Shown here piece after piece: positions 1 to 11,574 of a DNA stretch of 64,000 nucleotides. A program made the translations under genes and the position numbers. This DNA is from Haematobia irritans (lineage: Eukaryota; Arthropoda; Insecta; Diptera; Muscidae), in contig NC_134398.1 of NCBI RefSeq assembly GCF_050003625.1, positions 71,415,635-71,479,634 of the forward strand. Direction: 5' to 3'. Below the pieces are notes generated by a model, which worked only from the letters and a program-made list of their open reading frames with translations, made no database searches and had not been told where the DNA came from. Each line of letters begins with the position of its first letter. Position 1 is the first letter of the stretch.

Positions 1-296
1 GATAACGCACTTTTTATGGCCCGAATTGGAAGATATGGATGTGGACGATGGCTCTTTTGCGCAACAAATTCAATGGCCGTGTCATCTCACGTAATGGCGA
101 TGTCAATTGGCCGCCAAGATCATGTGATTTGACACCGTTGGACTTTTTTCTTTGGGGTTATATGAAGGTGCGCCACCGAGGTCGTGGCGCCCATTTGGCC
201 GATATTTTGTTCCATACATAATTGAGTAATACCAATATATCATAATAAAATAAAATTACAATAATTTCCTAAATAGTTTGTGTTTTATTCAAAATC
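1..296 (+). mobile_element. DD41D mariner remnant, internally deleted, cut by window edge
   Basis: The sequence matches the 3' part of the element at 51898-52803 but jumps from 'gtggacgat' straight to 'ggctcttttg' near position 49, and again near 165 from 'ggttat' to 'atgaaggtg', so the second catalytic Asp region and part of the C-terminus are gone. The 3' UTR matches to 296, after which the terminal inverted repeat is missing. A 60-codon open frame (39-221) survives by chance and still reads the PRSCDLTPLDFF signature of DD41D transposases. It is a dead copy. Confidence 0.82.
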
Positions 297-562
297 TTGT
301 AATCACTTATTCGTAGATATGTATACCAAAGTTTGCAAAATAGCCACTTATTGTATCAGGCAACCAAATCTAGCCGATTACAAAATATGGCGAGTAATGC
401 TGTAATATGAACATTACTTGAATAGAAACGAATATTGTAGAAATAAACAAAAATGTAACAAATCGTCTAAATAAGATTACACGCAAATTAATTTTACATT
501 TAAAATAAGGAGTTGTTGTTTAAGAGAGTCTGATGCGTGAATTGCGTTATAATATACCTAAT
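297..562. other. AT-rich spacer, nothing recognised
   Basis: No coding frame, RNA or repeat boundary is recognised here. Confidence 0.5.
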
Positions 563-672
563 AGCCCATTCACATTATGTTCAAAATCTACTAAAAGTGG
601 ATTTTATATATCCCTTTTTATAAGCCATCTTGTGAAGTCGATTTTGAAAGTATAATGTGAATGAGTTATAAT
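563..672. repeat. Small palindromic repeat (MITE-like)
   Basis: The left end CCATTCACATTATG..TTCAAAATC is mirrored by GATTTTGAAAGTATAATGTGAATG on the right, giving imperfect arms of about 25 bp around a ~55-bp centre. A half copy of the same motif (cattcacattacacttcc..) lies near 36510-36605. No target-site duplication (TSD) is certain. Confidence 0.55.
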
Positions 673-679
673 AGCATTT

Positions 680-905
680 ATTTAAAACATAATATGGTAA
701 TGTAATCAATTTAAAACACTTTTAACCTATTTGAAACAAAAAAAAATAATTTCCCATTAAAAATTATGAAAAAAGCGAGTTATAAAAAATTGAATCTAAT
801 GAACTTCCTGTGTAGTTAAAATAAAGAACATCTTTGGGAGCACATTTTTGGAAATGCATTTAAAGTTGTGCCTTTAGAAGAACTTCCAATTTTTTTTTTG
901 CTGGG
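680..905 (-). repeat. End of the CCCAGC-AAAAA repeat family
   Basis: Read on the minus strand it starts CCCAGCAAAAAAAAAATTGG and continues with the body seen at 40100 and 41327 (GGAAGTTCTT, ..AGGCACAAC, AAAGCACTTCC). Its GCTGGG end abuts TA at 906-907. Only one end of the element is present. Confidence 0.6.
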
Positions 906-1044
906 TATATAATGGGCGCAGCATAAATCAATAAAAGCACCCCCGAGTTATTGGGCCTCGCCAGCACATCCGCAAAACAAGTAGCTAAACCAAGCACATC
1001 AGCCAAACGCCTACTCCTATAGGAGAAAAACATTTTTAATGAAT

Positions 1045-1274
1045 ACCATAACATTTTAAATTGTGACAATGGTCACAATGGTCATTCAAACAAAATTCTT
1101 TGTATCAATATAATAACATTTTAGATGAGGACAATTATATTTTTCTTAGAACCATGTTCACTGAGCCAACATGGTTGCAGGTTAAAATGTTACATGGTCG
1201 CCGCAAAAATAGCTCCTATCATATTATTTTGCTCTTCGAATATGATTGTGACAATCATGTTTCTTCTCTGCGTG
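1045..1274 (-). repeat. Half copy of the CACGCAGAG TA-element
   Basis: The right end TTCTTCTCTGCGTG is followed by TA (1275-1276). The minus-strand body matches the left part of the element at 31260-32399 (motifs CATGATTGTCACAATCAT, TTCGAAGAG, CATGTAACATT). The other terminus is missing. The overlapping 62-73-codon frames here are not taken as genes. Confidence 0.55.
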
Positions 1275-1320
1275 TATCCACCCAAAATCTGGAGATATCA
1301 ATTAGGGACTTAAGTCTTTA

Positions 1321-1744
1321 ACAATTGATTCCCAAAAAACGCAGCTAACAAATTTATCCAGGCAAATCGAGATCAAATTATGATTTTAAACAAAACTTGT
1401 CTTATAACGGAACTGGAAAAATGCCGATTTGATTTTAGACATTTTGCGTTTTGCTGATGGCTTTTGTTCTCCAGTTTTTTTAGTATTTAAAGAGTTAATT
1501 TTTATTCCATAAAATTCTTATAAATCCTTATAAACAAGTAGAACTTAACTTATGTAATCAATGTAAAAATCTCCCAAACTTTTGTCGCATATATACCACG
1601 ATCTCCTGTCATAACATAAATAAAATAAAAACTTATCTTCAGTCAAATCGTCTCAAAAAATGTGGAGTCCAAAAAAAAGAGACAAAATAATGTAACTAAA
1701 AAGTAATTATACTACAACTGAACAAAAAACTAGGTCTTAAACTA
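1321..1744. other. AT-rich spacer
   Basis: No supported feature. It may include decayed 3' sequence of the minus-strand LINE that begins at 1745. Confidence 0.4.
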
Positions 1745-2815
1745 AGATATTTACAATATATAGAAAATCCACCTACTTGGCCCGAGCTACTGAGATGTCA
1801 ATTAGACCGTGTCATCAATATCATATGTACCATATCTCCTATGGTAAAACAGTAGCAGTCCTCCTTCGTCCAAATCAAGAAGTTCCGCTTGTGACAAATG
1901 GATACAACTCCACCACCATACCGTTTGGCAATAAAATGACTCCGACTTATGCACCAATTACAAAGCATCCTCCTGTCACACTAATCAATCGCCAATAGGA
2001 AAAATACACTCATAGAAAAAAGTCTGCTAAAAACAGCAGTCGATGTCTGCTGTTATATTTTTGTACTTCAGGGCCAAATGAACAACAATTTATAAAATTT
2101 TTAGGTTATAAATTTTCCCCCAAAGCATATTTAAGAACCAAAAGTAGTTTTTGGTATATTTTTGCACTGTAATATACTTGCAAGCTCCTAAATACGATCA
2201 GCAAAAAAAATATTCAGATTTTTTTTTCAAATACTATAGATATTCATAAAATATTGGTTTAATTATGTTAGGATAGCTCTTAAGTTGACATTTTTATTTG
2301 TTTTAGACAAAATAAAACATGTTTTAGTGTAATCGAGCTTCAAAAATAGCAGAAAATGTTTGCTATTTCAGCAAACAGTGACTGCTGTCCCTTTTTCAGC
2401 AGACTTTCTGCTGTTTTAGCAGACTTTTCTGCTTTCCCTACTAACAAATTTCTTTGGGTGTAGATACGTTTGGCCTTCGCCAAGACATGATCTAAATGTC
2501 TGCAAAATGGAAAACTTCTATCGAAGACTACGACAAGGTACTTCAGCGAATCCGCGGCCACAACGGTCATCGCAGTATCAGCGATCGAACTGCTGGGCGA
2601 AATTCGCCTAATTCGGAAAAACTGAGCTAGTCTGTCCAGTAATGACGACCACTGAACACTTTCCAATGTTTAGTTTCTCCTTAAGACCACGCTGAACAAT
2701 AGTGGTCCAGAAATGTAGCCATGACATCATCAGCATTAGTAACAAGCCTCTAGCCGCCAATAGCAGAATAACCATCTTTCGTACTCTCATATACGTTGCC
2801 AAAAAAATGCCTCCA
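1745..2815 (-). pseudogene. Jockey-like LINE ORF2 fragment (reverse transcriptase), split by a TA-element
   Basis: On the minus strand, 2815-2463 reads a broken reverse-transcriptase segment: one frame gives ..NADDVMATFLDHYCSA.. (a YADD-type catalytic box) and, after a frame change, ..LKYLVVVFDRSFPFCRH.., the LGV-D-L-F block found after the catalytic box in non-LTR reverse transcriptases. Past the insertion at 2007-2460 the minus strand reads ..GGLLLFYHRRYGTYDIDD, almost the same tail as the LINE at 19985-20480 (TLLFYHRRDGTLDSTDS). I infer one Jockey-type ORF2 with frameshifts and stops, 5'-truncated at 2815 where the CR1-like LINE tail begins. It encodes no product. Confidence 0.6.
2007..2460. 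mobile_element. TA-flanked non-autonomous element (CACTCATAGAAA family)
   Basis: 454 bp, bounded by TA at 2005-2006 and 2461-2462. Ends are CACTCATAGAAAAAAG on the left and TTTCTTTGGGTG on the right. Subterminal 'agtctgct' and 'cagcag' motifs are repeated at both ends, giving long imperfect inverted repeats. No ORF. It lies inside a LINE ORF2 fragment. Confidence 0.7.
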
Positions 2816-2841
2816 ACTTTATTTATTTATTTATTTATTTA
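2816..2841 (-). repeat. (AAAT)n tail of the CR1-like LINE
   Basis: On the minus strand, TAAATAAA-type repeats follow the 3' UTR of the LINE ORF at 3068-4291 and mark the probable 3' terminus. Confidence 0.6.
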
Positions 2842-3067
2842 CTTTCTTAATCCAGAAGCCTCATTCGGCCAAATTGATTACATAGCATACAAAACATGGA
2901 CTTACAAATATCCTAATTTCTATTAAAATATAATTCAAATTCTATTTAATTACATTTTATGTCTTAAATATATATACATATATTTTTAAATAAACTTAAA
3001 TATGAACACGAACATGATATTAAAGTATTATTAAATAATGATTAGCACGCGAGATTCAGAAATAGGG

Positions 3068-4291
3068 CTAGAGATAAGAGTTTATAAGTTCTTTGAATTT
3101 ACTACATGACCACGAAAACTCTCTGTGTTCATAATTTATACGGTTGTTCCAGATTCGTATAGCTCGAATTTGGAACGAACGTTGCATAGCTAGAGTGCGA
3201 AATGATGGAACAATCAAAGAGCGTGTCCTCTGTGAGCTGCCGAATTCAAAATAGGACACTAAGTACTGAGGTCTTCTAAACTTCATTATTCTATAAAAAA
3301 GCAGTATTGTCCTAAGATCAATGAAATTCTCAAATGTATTACCCAAAAACTCAATTAAAAATGGCGAAATATGTGTAAAAATCCCTAGATTATAGACATA
3401 TCTAACGATGCGATTCATACAAGTTCTTAGTCGAGTAAGATTAGTCAAATTCGTACCCGAGTATACTTCAATGCCATATGTTATATGCGACAACAAGAGT
3501 GATTTAGCAATATGTTTCCTTACGCTCAAAGGAAGAAAAGCACCTGTATTATATACCTTACGCAGTAGAAACGTGACTTTTGCCGTAACCATGCCAATAT
3601 GTTGGTCAAAGTTAAGTTTCTCGTCAATTACAAATCCCAAGACCTTAATAGAGGTAACATTCTGGATGGCAATGCTGTTGACAGTGAAATTTATTTGCCT
3701 ATCCCGGCCGGTGTTAAATGTTATACATTTCGACTTCGTAGAGTTCAACGTTATAAAATTTCGGTTGCACCATCCTCCTATTATATCCAATTCGGTATTA
3801 ACGTTACCATTGAAATTAAACCCTGGAGCTGTTCTGTCATTTGCAATCAACTGCAGATCGTCTGCATACAGGTGAGGTTCCATAAAGTGAATATTTTCAA
3901 AAATATCATTCATGTATATAGAAAATAGCAGAGGTCCAAGAATGGAACTCTGCGCAACTCCTCTATGTACTCTTCGTGTAGAAGAAGAACTATTATTGTT
4001 CCAAATATATTGAGTTCTCCCAGTAAGAAAGGATTCAATCAGCCGACATGCTCCGTAAGAAAACTTGTACCTCGAAAACAACTTGTTCAGTAGCACCTCA
4101 TGACTAATTGAGTCGAAAGCTCTACTAAAATCTAAGCTAATCAATGCAACACGTCTCCCTTCATCCATATTCTTCCTTATACTATCAACGGTATTCACCA
4201 TCATCGTGGTCGTACTGTGGCCTTTGTGAATCGAACTACTCAGTTGAGGACTGCGAAATTGGTTCCAAGCTCCATTTGATTTTGGGGACAC
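3068..4291 (-). pseudogene. Reverse transcriptase of CR1/L2-like LINE, 5'-truncated
   Basis: A 407-codon open frame, remarkably undamaged downstream of the deletion. It contains the HKGHSTTT block, the first catalytic Asp in LISLDFSRAFDSISH (about residues 48-62), a QSSILGPLLFSIYMNDIF block (usual QGSVLGP), the catalytic YADDLQL (about 145) and the primer-grip-like GFVIDEKLNFDQH (about 220), followed by a long C-terminal domain rich in 'LTRLRTCMNRIVR'-type text. In R-G-V-AQSS the conserved PQG is changed to AQS, which probably lowers activity. The start shown is a GTG reached through the deletion junction, so no native start exists. Family assignment is by motif style and the (AAAT)n tail; Jockey or a related clade is possible. 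Confidence 0.75.
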
Positions 4292-4422
4292 TTCTTCGCA
4301 GTGTCGGGGACTACGGCTGTCCCGAGCGACAAAACATTGTATTGCTCGAGACTACTGCCATATCGTTGCTACCATTAACATTAGCATTATAATGGAGGTT
4401 GCTGGCTAAATAATTGCCTTAT

Positions 4423-4701
4423 CATTGCAGCTAAACGCTTGTATCTCGTTCCTTAGCCGGCTGTTTTCTTCGACTAGTTTTGCAATAGTGTTGTTCAGCT
4501 TACTTTTTGTGGCGTTGAGCTCATCAAGTAGAAGTTGGAGTCGCAGATCTTCATACGGCGGCTTCCTTCTTCTTTTTCTGCTTGCTTAATGATGACCGTA
4601 TCCGATAGTTGGCTATTAGACTGGTCACCAGCCATTGTCTCCTTAACAGTGTCCATATTTCTGCTAATTACCACACCACCGGGTCTATGAAAGCCGTCCA
4701 C
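4423..4701 (-). pseudogene. LINE ORF1 stub with coiled coil
   Basis: The minus strand opens with MAGDQSNSQLSDTVIIKQAE and, after one frame change near 4560, reads LQLLLDELNATKSKLNNT followed by IAKLVEENSRLRNEIQAFS. The heptad Leu/Ile/Val pattern and charge mix are typical of the trimerising coiled coil of LINE ORF1 RNA-binding proteins. No zinc knuckle or RRM remains before the deletion joins RT. Confidence 0.5.
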
Positions 4702-4776
4702 TGTGACTAATTGATGTTATCCTGGTCTCTATCAAATAGTCCCTGATCATTCAGAGATAGGAGAACAATCGGAAAT

Positions 4777-6175
4777 ATGAAGCTAATAACATTCGCATTA
4801 ATATTATTCGAGAGACAAAGAGACCTATACGGTATACGACTGGTTTCATCAGCTAGTGAAAGGCGTAGTGACTTCTGTTTTGATATTCACGGTCAAGTGT
4901 ATGCGCAGATGACGAGAGGGTCAATGAATATCGGCCTCAATGGTGGTATTATGTCAGCAGTTCCTTGCTAATGAAAAAAGCGGCCGGGGTGTCCCTTGCA
5001 CCCTCTATGGGGTTAATCAAACTCGAGAAGATGGATGCGAAATTGACTTTGCAACAAGAGAAGCTATAGTGACTGACTTTGCGATTAGGAAAGAGGATCA
5101 AAGCACGTGGGATTACCTGGTCCTATTGTCAATCAATGCCCCAACATCGGCTATTTTCCGTCTAGGAGGAAGGAGGCAGTGGTGGCACCGATTTTAAAGC
5201 CAGGAAAAGATCCGACTGAGTCGAAGTCATATAGGATGATCTCACTGATTTCAAATATGATATCGCTAATTGAGATGATGGTGATGGCGGACAAGGTGCC
5301 AAAGGTTTTCTTGAATCACGGCTCTACGCTGGCGGTTAGCATTGACTTTGAGAAGGCTGGAGTCGTATGGATTTGACCCATACCTGACGATTTGGTGAGG
5401 AACCATTTGAGTGGTGGGAGTTTTTCTGTTCGTGTTCAGGATTGAGGGTCGCCCCCCGCAAAATTTTTGCTGGAGTGCTCGGTTCCTGGGTCGACGATCC
5501 ATAATCAGTATCCCGTGAATATTCCCAAGCCCCCGGAGGATATCTTGTTGATGTCATATGCCGATGTTAATTTCGTTGGACGCCAGGAATGCTAGGGCGG
5601 GGACGGCACGGACACAGTTGGATGGGTATTTGGCTACGCTCTATCCATATTTCGTGGAATGGAGGCTGTGATTGAATGTGCTGAAATGTATTTAGGCACA
5701 TAATTTCCGGGCAAGGGAGATGATTTATATAGGAATACGAATCGTTTTTTTTCCTACTCTTGTATGATATCCTCCTCCCAGATGCTTAGGCATTGCGATA
5801 TAGGTTGCCCTCAAATGAGGGGTTGAATGACAGGAACGGCGCACTTAGGATTGACGCCTTCATGGTAATGTCGACCATTGTAAGACTTAGGGGGATTCCG
5901 ACACATCCTAATGGATTGGTGAGGGGATGCTGCGTTACCAGGAACTACTACAGACGGGTGGTCATCTTACGTCTATATGATTTCTTTACGTTGACGACGC
6001 CGAGGTTTGGCTTATATTCTCATAAAGGAGGTTTGGATCATTTGACACCATATGTCGCTTCTATACCTTTTCTTTCCTTCCTTGTATATGTGCTATATTC
6101 TTACTATTTTCCTCTTTTGTAAATATACAACATACCTTTCCCTGTCCTTAGTTTGAAGAATATGTTATTTTATTT
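4777..6175 (+). pseudogene. Degraded I/Jockey-type LINE, RT remnants and 3' region
   Basis: Around 5160-5290 the plus strand reads RRKEAVVAPILKPGKDPTES and KSYRMISLIS, the first RT block of I/Jockey-clade LINEs (consensus W..A.V.PI.KPGKDP...YRPISL). Around 5525-5580 it reads PPEDILLMSYAD, a damaged catalytic box. Frames change several times. The tail 6050-6175 (pyrimidine-rich, 'cctcttttgta.atatacaac') resembles 20490-20657, the 3' end of another LINE copy. It is an old, non-coding copy. Confidence 0.55.
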
Positions 6176-6284
6176 TGTTTTCTTTAATATAAATATATTA
6201 CATAAGTTTTTATTTTAATTTTTTTTTTGAGATAAACATGGGATGTTTCCAATTTTCATACTTTCTTAAGGGGAGAATTTATAA

Positions 6285-7624
6285 TTATACCCTTCACCAC
6301 TACTGTGGTACAGGGTATAATAAGTTTGTGCATTTGTATGTAACGCCAAGAAGGAAAAGTCTGAGACCCATCGTTTAGTATACCGATCGTCTTAGAATTA
6401 AATTCTGAGTCGATTTAGCGATGTCCGTCTGTCTGTCTGTCTGTCTGTCTGTTGATGTATTTTTGTGTGCAAAGTACAGCTCGCAGTTTTAGTCAGATTT
6501 TCCTAAAATTTGGTATAGGGTCCTGTTTCGGCTCAAAGACGATCCCTATTGATTTTGGAAAAAATCGGTTCAGATTTAGATATAGCTGCGATATATATTT
6601 TTCACCGATCTGGTCATAGTTGGCGTGTATATCAACCGATCTTCCTCAAATTCCGTACATCCGAATATTTTATGAGTCTCGAAAAACTTGCAAAATATCA
6701 TCCAAATCGGTTCAGATTTAGATATAGCTCCCATATATAGCTTTCGCCCGATTTACACTCAAATGACCACAGAGGCCAATTTTTGCTCCGATTTCGTTGA
6801 AATTTTGCACAGGGAGTAGAATTAGCATTGTAGCTATGTGTGCCAAATTTGGTTGAAATCGGTTGAGATTTAGATATAGCGCCCATATATAGCTTTCGCC
6901 CGATTTACACTCATATGACCACAGTGGCCAATCTTTTACTCCGATTTAATTGAAATTTTGCACAGGGAGTAGAATTAGCATTGTAGCTATGCGTGCCAAA
7001 TTTGGTTGAAATCGGTTCAGATTTAGATATATCTCCCATATATAGCTTTCGCCCGATTTACACTCATATGACCACAGAGGCTAATTTTCTGCTCCGATTT
7101 AGTTGAAATTTTGCACAGGGAGTAGAATTAGCATTGTTGCTATGCGTGTCAAATTAGGTTGAAATCGGTTCAGATTTAGATATAGCTCCCATATATATGT
7201 TTTTCTGATTTGGACAAAAATTGTCAAAATACCAACATTTTCCTTGTAAAATCGCCACTGCTTAGACGAAAAGTTGTAAAAATGACTCTAATTTTCCTAA
7301 ACTTCTAATACATATATATCGAGCAATAAATCATAAATAAACTTTTGCGAAGTTTCCTTAAAATTGCTTCAGATTTCAATGTTTCCCATATTTTTTTTAC
7401 TAACATTGTGTTCCACCGTTAGCCGACTTAAATTTTGAGTCTATAGATTTTGTAGAAGTCAAATTCTGTCTAGATCGAGTGATATTTAAATGTATGTATT
7501 TGGGACAAACCTTTATATATAGCCCCCAACACATTTAACGGATGTGATATGAAAATTTAGATATACAAAGTGGTGCAGGGTATAATATAGTCGGCCCCGC
7601 CCGAATTTAGACTTTCCTCACTTG
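6285..7624 (+). mobile_element. HINE/DINE-1-like repeat, family 1, copy 1
   Basis: Starts at TATACCCTTCACCAC and ends at GACTTTCCTCACTTG, the same termini as copies at 33042-35514 and 38240-39456. Holds a (TCTG)n block (6424-6454) and at least three tandem units of 152-153 bp (phase markers at 6709, 6861, 7014, 7167). A (GTCY)n core is a trait of DINE-1/Helentron-associated elements; assignment to that group is inference. No TIR or clear TSD. The short frames over the repeats (e.g. 6549-6740) recur because the unit length is a multiple of three, and are not genes. Confidence 0.75.
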
Positions 7625-7857
7625 TATTTTATTTAATTTTGAAAAGAGGAAAAATTTCCGTACACTGAAAAGAAATTTTATGCACTTAGAGAAAAAAAAT
7701 TCTCAATATTTAAATTCAGAGACTTTAGCATTGGCACTTGTGTGAAAAATAAACACTAGCTTTTTGTGCTGCTTTATCTCTGGCTTCTGGAAAATTTTCA
7801 CTATTTTTTTACACAAACGCTTTTAACACTGTTCATAGTAAAATGCAAACAATAATA
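7625..7857. other. AT-rich spacer
   Basis: No feature supported. Confidence 0.4.
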
Positions 7858-8164
7858 CACCCTCAAAAAAAATCGCTTCTTTAACATATGTTCCAAACAT
7901 ATTTTGCAGGAAGCACATATATTATTGGATACTGCCGAAATATTTATATGTTTGTTTTATGTGAACATATTATATGTTTGGAAGCATTTTGAGCCCAAAA
8001 ATATTATATGCTTGGAAGAATTTTCACCAAAGAAGATTGTGATCATTCCCTCACATAATTTTCACTTCCACGAAATTTTTAGTTCTTGGCACCTTTTTCT
8101 GTAATACAAATAATGTTGAAGAAATTATTCAATTTTATAATTTTTTTTTTTAATTTTACCTTTC

Positions 8165-8232
8165 GCCTGGGCGGAGAATCGAACCGAGGCCCATACAGTT
8201 TGTAAGCCAACACACTATCCACTGGGCTACGT
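8165..8232 (-). other. tRNA-like sequence (pol III A and B boxes)
   Basis: Minus strand: A-box-like TAGCCCAGTGGATAG, then 35-40 nt, then B box GGTTCGATTC (8176-8185) and CTCCGCCCAGGCG. No complete cloverleaf or acceptor stem is seen, so it is a tRNA-derived promoter or pseudogene. The same sequence recurs (strand reversed) at about 19130-19180 in the second element copy. Confidence 0.65.
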
Positions 8233-8348
8233 AGTATTTATAGTCACCAGTAGACAATTATCGTTACAAGTTACATTTATATAGCATACTTTGCAGCGCC
8301 CACGAGCCCATGCAAACATAATATTATTTAAAAGAAACATACATTTGT

Positions 8349-8422
8349 TGGCCACGTGGAGCAGTGGTTAGCATGTCTGCCTTGCATGCAAAGGGTCGTG
8401 GGTTCAATTCCTGCTCCGACCG
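8349..8422 (+). other. tRNA-like sequence (SINE-head type)
   Basis: Plus strand: A-box-like TGGAGCAGTGGTTAGCA, a CTGCCTTGCATGC anticodon-arm-like segment, B-box-like GGGTTCAATTC, then a T run. It resembles the heads of the SINEs at 18155-18378 and 60608-60950. A decayed match is at about 55590-55630. Confidence 0.65.
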
Positions 8423-8976
8423 AACCAATTTTTTTTTTTGCAATTTAGACATTTATACTGTATTAAAATTTTATAATGAAACTTCGAGATGTGGGTTATT
8501 AAAAATTTACAGTCCCCACATACATAAAATTCTCCTCTCAAGGCGAAAACACATGCTGTTTTTTTTTTCAAATCTCTATGCTCTTGGTTCCGAATGTCTA
8601 TTCTCTTTACTCCGAATACTCATTCTAATATTCAAATTAAATAATATTTAGACTTAAGCATATACAATTTTTGGCCTTATCATAAAGCAGTTTTCCGAAA
8701 CAACATACAACCGTTTCACAGAAATTGTAAACATATATATGTTTGCTCGAAATTTGTAAATTTATATATGTTTACATTCACACATATTATTTTTATGAAA
8801 CATTCATACCCCAAACATAATATATTTTAACATATTAACATATGTGTCCCAAACATTTAGTGTTAGTTTAGGAAAATTACATGTTGGCACTTAAATATAT
8901 TGTGTTTAAAAATTGTGCACGAAACACATTTTGTTTATATCGGAACATATGAAAAACATATTTTTCTAACAGTGTA

Positions 8977-9447
8977 GAAATCAATCTATGCAACAAGTAA
9001 AATTTACGCATTGTAGAAATTTTGAACACAATATAAGTAAGATTCGCTCATTAAAATGTACTAGAAATGTCTACTTAATTTGTATAAATATTTGTTTTTC
9101 TTATATAGTTTATTTCAATAAAGAAAACAAAAATTAATTAAAATAAAGAAATCTTTCAAACATTTGACAAAATTGAACTAAAATGAATTAACTTTCATGA
9201 ACTAAAATAATACAATATTGAAATATTCGTTTATTTTTTTCTGAGGGTGTGTACTCCATTTGTATAAAACCTTTTTTCTCATTTTTAGTTCATAGTATAA
9301 GACTGCTTTCAACTAACGGAAGTTTGTTTAAACAACTATATTGATTGCGTTCCCTTTTCAGCATACAAAAACTGCTGTTTAGGCTATTGTGTTGGTTGTA
9401 CATTCAAAATAATTAAATTAGGGAAAGGTTTCTTACATATATATATA
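8977..9447. other. AT-rich spacer
   Basis: No coding frame or repeat boundary recognised. Confidence 0.4.
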
Positions 9448-10895
<1,448 letters not shown>

Positions 10896-11011
10896 GAACT
10901 AAAATAATGTTCAATTGGTTATAGAGATTTTAGTTTAGACTTTTTCTGAACGACTACGTATTGATAAGCACGAAACCTTTATCGCTCAAACGAACTTAAA
11001 TTATGACTTAC

Positions 11012-11574
11012 TTGGAAATATAAACAGCCAATACATAAATGTAATTACAGTAGCGACAACCAAGACCGACCAATACGATGCCCAATAGAATTTCAAAAGT
11101 TTGGTGCTGTTACCTAAAAGAAAAAGTCACAATAGAATTTCGGAAAGGAATTTTAAATCAGGATTATTTTTACCGAAAAAATTTGGTTTGATATGATAAA
11201 TAGTAACCAATAGAGCTGAGAATAAACTAATGTACATGCACAACAGGAATCCCCAATTGGTTAGATAAATGAACCATTTGCCTTCGGAATGGTGTTGTAT
11301 CAAACTTCCCAGGACGCCAACACAAAAGCAAATGGCCAAACCCCAGCGATAGAGTAGCCACAAATAGGATTTTTGTGACGTTTGCCACTGAATGGGAAAA
11401 GAAAACACTAGAATAAGTTGGTCTAACTTGAATTCGTTTTTTACAGATGGGCATAGAGCTCACCTGAGACTTTACAAAGTCATCTACTGGTTGATGTGAT
11501 AGACCAAATTTTTCCTTTTGAAATTCTTTGCCTATGGGATGAAATATTCGATGACAAATCCCAGGTTTATTCAT
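11012..11574 (-). CDS. Rolling-stone-like multipass membrane protein, 5' exons
   Basis: Three exons join in phase. Exon A 11574-11464 (MNKPGICHRIFHP to DDFVKSQ, 37 codons) has donor GTGAGC. Exon B 11387-11174 (WQTSQKSYLWLLYRW.. to PNFF) has acceptor TTCAG and donor GTAAAA. Exon C 11113-11012 (NSTKLLKFYWASYW.. to IFP) has acceptor TTTTAG and donor GTAAGT. The joined 142 residues hold GKWFIYLTNWG, a hallmark of the Rolling stone family, and three hydrophobic segments (about 51-67, 75-102, 119-141). In Drosophila rost is a membrane protein linked to myoblast fusion; family function elsewhere is little known. An acceptor (TTTCAG) lies directly before the ATG, so a 5' untranslated exon is likely. 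The remaining 3' exons are not recognisable down to position 1: the gene either has a very long TE-filled intron or is truncated. Confidence 0.75.

Larger units (their letters stand above)
2842..4735 (-). mobile_element. CR1/L2-like non-LTR retrotransposon, internally deleted
   Basis: On the minus strand the order is an ORF1 stub with a coiled coil (about 4701-4430), a junction, RT and C-terminal domain (4291-3068), a 3' UTR (3067-2842) and the simple-repeat tail. Endonuclease and the first RT blocks are absent, so a deletion joined ORF1 to the middle of RT near 4290-4400. The same-strand, correct-order layout argues for one element rather than two neighbours. Confidence 0.65.
7858..8974. mobile_element. 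TA-flanked element carrying two tRNA-like sequences, copy 1
   Basis: 1117 bp between TA at 7856-7857 and 8975-8976. Ends are CACCCTCAAAAAAAAT and TTTTTCTAACAGTG. Both ends carry many palindromic 'aacatat..atatgtt' motifs, so the subterminal regions are self-complementary. Between them lie two tRNA-like sequences, one on each strand (8165-8232 and 8349-8422). The element at 18772-19730 is a second copy in the other orientation; a relic is at 55475-55690 and a single end at 62930-63078. No transposase. Confidence 0.75.

Noticed and set aside
8349..8422. Functional tRNA gene
   Set aside because: A/B-box-like motifs exist but the acceptor and D arms do not pair properly and the same sequence recurs inside transposable elements.
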